Shown: positions 5,654 through 8,528 of the stretch, in pieces
Position numbering within the stretch: the stretch's first letter is position 1
How the letters are laid out: every line of letters begins with the position of its first letter
From: an uncultured Eggerthellaceae bacterium
GTDB taxonomy: Bacteria > Actinomycetota > Coriobacteriia > Coriobacteriales > Eggerthellaceae
Length of the DNA stretch: 8,528 bases
Direction: 5' to 3'
Assembly (NCBI GenBank): GCA_934645125.1
Contig: CAKUDT010000045.1
Span: 1-8,528, forward strand
The notes under the pieces: model-generated
Told to the model about the DNA's origin: nothing
Database searches by the model: none
The model's input: only the letters and a program-made list of their open reading frames with translations
Position numbers and translations under genes: made by a program

Positions 5654-6835
5654 ATGCCATTGTCTCATTTCACCCATGATCCATCGTTAACGTCCCAGTT
5701 CAAGCCATTGACGCATGCGAAACGCGAAAGCGAACCATCAGCCGGCAACCCGCTTGCGGGCAAGCGTGCCGTTGTGGTAGGCGGCGGCACAGGCGCCCCT
5801 ATGTCTATTCGTTGCCTTTTGAGCCTGAACTGCCAGGTGAATGCGGTAGTTGCCATGGCCGACGACGGCGGTTCTACCGGTGAGCTGCGCAAACAAGCGG
5901 GCGTGACGCCTCCGGGCGATGTGCGTAAGTGCTTGGCGGCGTTTGCGGCGCATCCTGAGGACACGTTCGCGCAGGCGTTCAAATACCGCTTCCCTTTCGC
6001 GGACAATCATGCGTTGGGAAACTTGCTGCTTGCGGCATTGGAAGACGCTTCGGGTTCTTTTCCCGAGGCCATTGAGATTTGCGAACACCTTCTGCAGGCG
6101 CGTGGTCATGTGCTTCCCTCTACGCTTACGCATGTTGAGCTTGCGGCATCTACGTGTCAGGGGCACGAGGTGCGCGGGCAGGCGTGCGCGTGTCATTCAT
6201 CGGAGCCGCTGAATCGTGCGTGGTTGCATGCAACGCGCGAAGGGGAGCGCATTGAGCCGTACGAGCCGGCGCTTGACGCGCTGCGCAAAGCGGACTTCGT
6301 CATTTTGGGCCCTGGCTCGCTGTTCACCTCGGTTATCGCGAACCTTTTAGTGCCGGGCGTTGCGAAGGCGATTTGCGAATCGAATGCGTACGTGATATAC
6401 GTGAGCTCCATTTCCGATGCACAAGGCGAAACACGTGGGTTTGGGGTAAAAGACCAGGTGGAAGCGTTGCAAACACACGGCATGGGTACGCGAATCGACT
6501 GCGTGCTTGCCGATGCTCCTCGTTCGGGCTCTCAAGCAAGCTTTCCGCAGGGAATGCGTCGTGTTTCCTTGAGGCCCGATGATCGCACGTTCCTTAGGGA
6601 ACAGGGAATAGCGTATATGACCCGGGACTTCTACAATCCCGAGCATCCCGGTTGGCACAGCGTTTCTGTGCTGCGCAGCGCATTGGGCAAATCCATGGGC
6701 AAGGCGCTTGAGCGTGCGGTGCCACAGCCTGCAAGCCGTGCCGTGCCGCAGACACCGGGCCGTATAACGCAGCAAGCACCGGTTTCCCGGCAGCGCTCCA
6801 GCGTGAGAAAGACGTTGGGAAAGGCACAGAAATAA
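5654..6835 (+). CDS. yvcK: YvcK/CofD-like family protein (gluconeogenesis factor)
   Basis: YvcK proteins bind UDP-sugars and are needed for growth on gluconeogenic carbon sources and for normal cell shape in B. subtilis and mycobacteria. This 393-residue product shows the family motifs in order: VVVGGGTGAP (40-49), AMADDGGSTGELR (67-79), PPGDVRKCLAAF (86-97), DNHALGNLLLAAL (117-129), VLPSTLTHVEL (153-163), ILGPGSLFTSVIANLLVPG (217-235) and QGETRGF (257-263). The core is flanked by a polar N-terminal extension of about 36 residues and a basic, Pro/Gln/Arg-rich tail after residue 350. The usual Asn in the segment before GET is replaced (YVSSISDAQGET). The start ATG follows AAGGA (5643-5647) overlapping the rapZ stop. 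The 9-nt gap to rapZ and the 1-nt overlap with whiA place it in the same operon. Confidence 0.93.
   Translation: MPLSHFTHDPSLTSQFKPLTHAKRESEPSAGNPLAGKRAVVVGGGTGAPMSIRCLLSLNCQVNAVVAMADDGGSTGELRKQAGVTPPGDVRKCLAAFAAHPEDTFAQAFKYRFPFADNHALGNLLLAALEDASGSFPEAIEICEHLLQARGHVLPSTLTHVELAASTCQGHEVRGQACACHSSEPLNRAWLHATREGERIEPYEPALDALRKADFVILGPGSLFTSVIANLLVPGVAKAICESNAYVIYVSSISDAQGETRGFGVKDQVEALQTHGMGTRIDCVLADAPRSGSQASFPQGMRRVSLRPDDRTFLREQGIAYMTRDFYNPEHPGWHSVSVLRSALGKSMGKALERAVPQPASRAVPQTPGRITQQAPVSRQRSSVRKTLGKAQK
6713..6760 (+). repeat. Two tandem 24-bp units in the 3' end of yvcK
   Basis: Units 6713-6736 and 6737-6760 agree at 17 of 24 bases and encode RAVPQPAS and RAVPQTPG (residues 354-369). They form part of a low-complexity basic C-terminal tail that is not part of the YvcK core. 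With only two units, this is a modest repeat. Confidence 0.6.
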
Positions 6836-7776
6836 TGGCGTTTACCTCCGATGTAAAAGACGAGCTTTCGCATGTTCGCCCTGTGTGCACGCATTGCCAG
6901 CGCGCTCCGCTTGCGGCGCTGGTACGCATTGATGGCACGCTCTACTTGAGCGGTTCGGGCAAGTACCGTTTGGAGGTCGTGACCGATTCCGTGAGCATTG
7001 CGCGCTTGACCAAGCAGCTGCTCAACGATATCTACGACTTGCAAACGAATCTCACGATCCGCCGAAGTGTTTTGCACCAAACGCCAAACTACCTGATAGA
7101 AGCGCCGTATCAACCGCGTCTTGAGCAGTCGCTGCGCGATATGGGCGTTCTTTCCGAATCGGGCGGTCTGGAAATGCACTTACGTCCCTCTATCGTCAAG
7201 AAGGAATGTTGCGCTGCGGCGTACCTGCGCGGGGCATTTCTGGGCAGCGGCTTTATTGCGAACCCGAAGGGCAACTACCACTTTGAAATTACGTTTGCGG
7301 CCGAGCCCATTGCCGAAGACGTTGCGCGTATCTTCACGGAAAAAGGCATTCCTGCGCGCATTTCGCGCCGGCGCAACACCTATATTGTCTATCTGAAAAG
7401 CGGCGATGCCATTGCGGATTTCCTTGCGTTCACGGGTGCGCACACCAGCGCGCTGCATTTCGAGGACGCGCGTCTTTACAAGAGCATCCGCAACGACGCG
7501 AACCGCGCGACGAACGCGGAAATTGCAAATCAGCGCAAAACGGTGAACGCGTTTTTGGAGTTCCAAGAAGCAGTCGAACAGATTCGCCATGCGGAAGCCA
7601 TGGGCAAACTTTCGCCCGCTTTGCGCGAAATCATTCGCCTTCGCCTGGCGCATCCCGATGCATCGCTTAAGGCGTTGGGCGAGATGCTTGATCCGCCGCT
7701 TTCCAAGTCCGCCATTGCTCATCGCGTTCAGCGTATTCTGGATTTTGCCCATGATTTGAAACGCTCGCAGGTTTGA
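6835..7776 (+). CDS. whiA: WhiA family DNA-binding regulator
   Basis: WhiA joins a degenerate LAGLIDADG homing-endonuclease fold to a C-terminal helix-turn-helix. It controls sporulation in Streptomyces, and in B. subtilis affects cell division and chromosome segregation; coriobacteria do not sporulate, so the second role is the better guess here. The 313-residue length is typical. Visible family signatures are VKDELSHV (7-14), AALVRIDGTLYL (27-38), AAYLRGAFLGSGFIANPKGNYHFE (starting at 128), YIVYLKSGDAIADFLAFTGA (starting at 183), NDANRATNAEIANQRKTVNA (220-239), and the C-terminal LRLAHPDASLKALGEML followed by SKSAIAHR (290-297), the HTH region. Its ATG overlaps the yvcK stop (TAATG) with AAAGG 10 nt upstream, indicating coupled translation. 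No convincing terminator follows; a GCGC-GTTC-GCGC hairpin at 7782-7793 is weak. Confidence 0.96.
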   Translation: MAFTSDVKDELSHVRPVCTHCQRAPLAALVRIDGTLYLSGSGKYRLEVVTDSVSIARLTKQLLNDIYDLQTNLTIRRSVLHQTPNYLIEAPYQPRLEQSLRDMGVLSESGGLEMHLRPSIVKKECCAAAYLRGAFLGSGFIANPKGNYHFEITFAAEPIAEDVARIFTEKGIPARISRRRNTYIVYLKSGDAIADFLAFTGAHTSALHFEDARLYKSIRNDANRATNAEIANQRKTVNAFLEFQEAVEQIRHAEAMGKLSPALREIIRLRLAHPDASLKALGEMLDPPLSKSAIAHRVQRILDFAHDLKRSQV

Positions 7777-7876
7777 TGCTTGCGCGTTCGCGCTTTCGTG
7801 GTAACGTTGATAGGTAGGTAAACTGCAGGGGCGAATTGTGCGCTATGGCGCCTGCGTCCTGGCAAACCAAACTGTT

Positions 7877-7882
7877 TATAAT
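7877..7882 (+). promoter_or_regulatory. Consensus -10 box of the gap promoter
   Basis: An exact TATAAT at 7877-7882 lies 21 nt before the gap ATG, placing the transcription start near 7889 and giving a short leader that still holds the Shine-Dalgarno sequence. No good -35 hexamer is present at 16-18 bp (GCGTCC at 7854-7859 is the best placed and is poor). A TG pair lies at 7873-7874, one base too far for a standard extended -10. The remaining 7777-7876 stretch holds only short GC-rich hairpins. Confidence 0.65.
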
Positions 7883-7903
7883 CCTTATGAAAGGGGAAAA
7901 GAC

Positions 7904-8528
7904 ATGGCAACTAAGGTTGGCATCAACGGTTTCGGTCGTATTGGCCGCTTGGCTTTCCGTGCAATGTTCAACGATCCTGAGCTGGAAGTCGTAGCAGTCA
8001 ACGACCTGGGTAACAAGGAACAGTTGGCTCACCTTTTGAAGTACGACTCGATTCATGGTCGTGCTTACGATTCCGTTGTGGTCACCGAGGACGGTTTCTG
8101 CGTTGATGGCGTGAACGTCAAGGTTCTTGCAGAGCGCGAACCTGCTAACTTGCCGTGGGGCGAGCTGGGCGTTCAGGTTGTTGTCGAATCTACTGGCTTC
8201 TTCACCGATGGCATGAAGGCAGCTGCTCATATTGAAGCGGGCGCAAAGAAGGTCATCATTTCTGCCCCTGGTAAGAATGTAGATGCTACCATTGTTATGG
8301 GCGTCAACGACAAGGATTACGATCCTGCTACCATGAACATTGTTTCCAACGCATCTTGCACCACGAATTGCCTTGCTCCTGTCGCCAAGGTTTTGGTTGA
8401 CAGCTTCGGCATTAAGCGCGGCATGATGAACACGGTTCACGCTTACACGAACGACCAGAAGATTCTGGATTTGCCGCACAAGGATTATCGTCGCGCTCGC
8501 GCTGCTGCGCAGTCCATCATCCCCACCA
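7904..8528 (+). CDS. gap: Type I glyceraldehyde-3-phosphate dehydrogenase, 3' end outside window
   Basis: It oxidises glyceraldehyde-3-phosphate with NAD+ and phosphate to 1,3-bisphosphoglycerate in glycolysis. The first 208 residues are present, roughly two thirds of the usual ~335. The NAD-binding motif GINGFGRIGR is at residues 6-15, followed by AVNDL (31-35), whose Asp34 favours NAD over NADP. The catalytic Cys152 lies in SNASCTTNCLAPV, and His179 in NTVHAYTNDQ. The start ATG follows AAGGGG (7891-7896) at 7 nt. Codon choice differs from the upstream operon: alanine is mostly GCT/GCA rather than GCG, and GTT, GGT and CGT are frequent, as expected for a highly expressed gene. In related genomes pgk and tpiA often follow, which would lie beyond this window. 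Confidence 0.97.
   Translation, partial: MATKVGINGFGRIGRLAFRAMFNDPELEVVAVNDLGNKEQLAHLLKYDSIHGRAYDSVVVTEDGFCVDGVNVKVLAEREPANLPWGELGVQVVVESTGFFTDGMKAAAHIEAGAKKVIISAPGKNVDATIVMGVNDKDYDPATMNIVSNASCTTNCLAPVAKVLVDSFGIKRGMMNTVHAYTNDQKILDLPHKDYRRARAAAQSIIPT

Noticed and set aside
7782..7793. Possible terminator GCGC-GTTC-GCGC-TTT after whiA
   Set aside because: The stem has only 4 bp and just three T residues follow; short GC hairpins like this occur by chance in this DNA.
7840..7851. GCGC-TATG-GCGC inverted repeat upstream of gap
   Set aside because: The arms are only 4 bp long and nothing supports a regulatory role.

Overview
The window looks like ordinary chromosomal DNA of an actinobacterium, most plausibly a member of the Coriobacteriia (Eggerthellaceae-like). 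The evidence is the block uvrC-rapZ-yvcK-whiA-gap, a conserved order in Actinomycetota, together with the Arg-containing P-loop of RapZ (as in mycobacterial and streptomycete homologues), a moderately GC-rich composition, and an extended -10 promoter next to a start codon, suggesting leaderless translation. The genus is inferred; there is no 16S or other marker in the window.

Layout. Positions 2-703 (+) hold the C-terminal part of a DUF1016/YhcG-type PD-(D/E)xK nuclease, cut by the window edge. It converges on gdhA (836-2191, -), an NADP-type glutamate dehydrogenase, and a strong hairpin terminator lies between them. About 280 bp separates gdhA from the divergent uvrC. This interval carries a perfect 11-bp inverted repeat made of two TTGTYRACAA palindromes, a second short palindrome, and an extended -10 box whose predicted start falls on the uvrC ATG. 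The rest is a tight + strand cluster: uvrC (2470-4620), rapZ (17-nt overlap), yvcK (9-nt gap) and whiA (1-nt overlap). After 127 bp, gap follows with its own TATAAT box and runs off the window end.

How they work together. The cluster joins nucleotide-excision repair (UvrC), nucleotide/envelope-related regulators (RapZ, YvcK), a cell-cycle/differentiation regulator (WhiA) and central glycolysis (Gap). The first four genes look co-transcribed and translationally coupled; gap looks independently and strongly expressed, judging by its promoter and its different codon choice. GdhA links carbon to nitrogen assimilation and is transcribed away from the cluster.

No new multi-gene system is visible. 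The points worth a second look are the gdhA/uvrC control region, the rearranged cysteine pattern of UvrC, and low-complexity extensions on three consecutive proteins (UvrC, RapZ, YvcK), two of which contain 24-bp tandem repeats.
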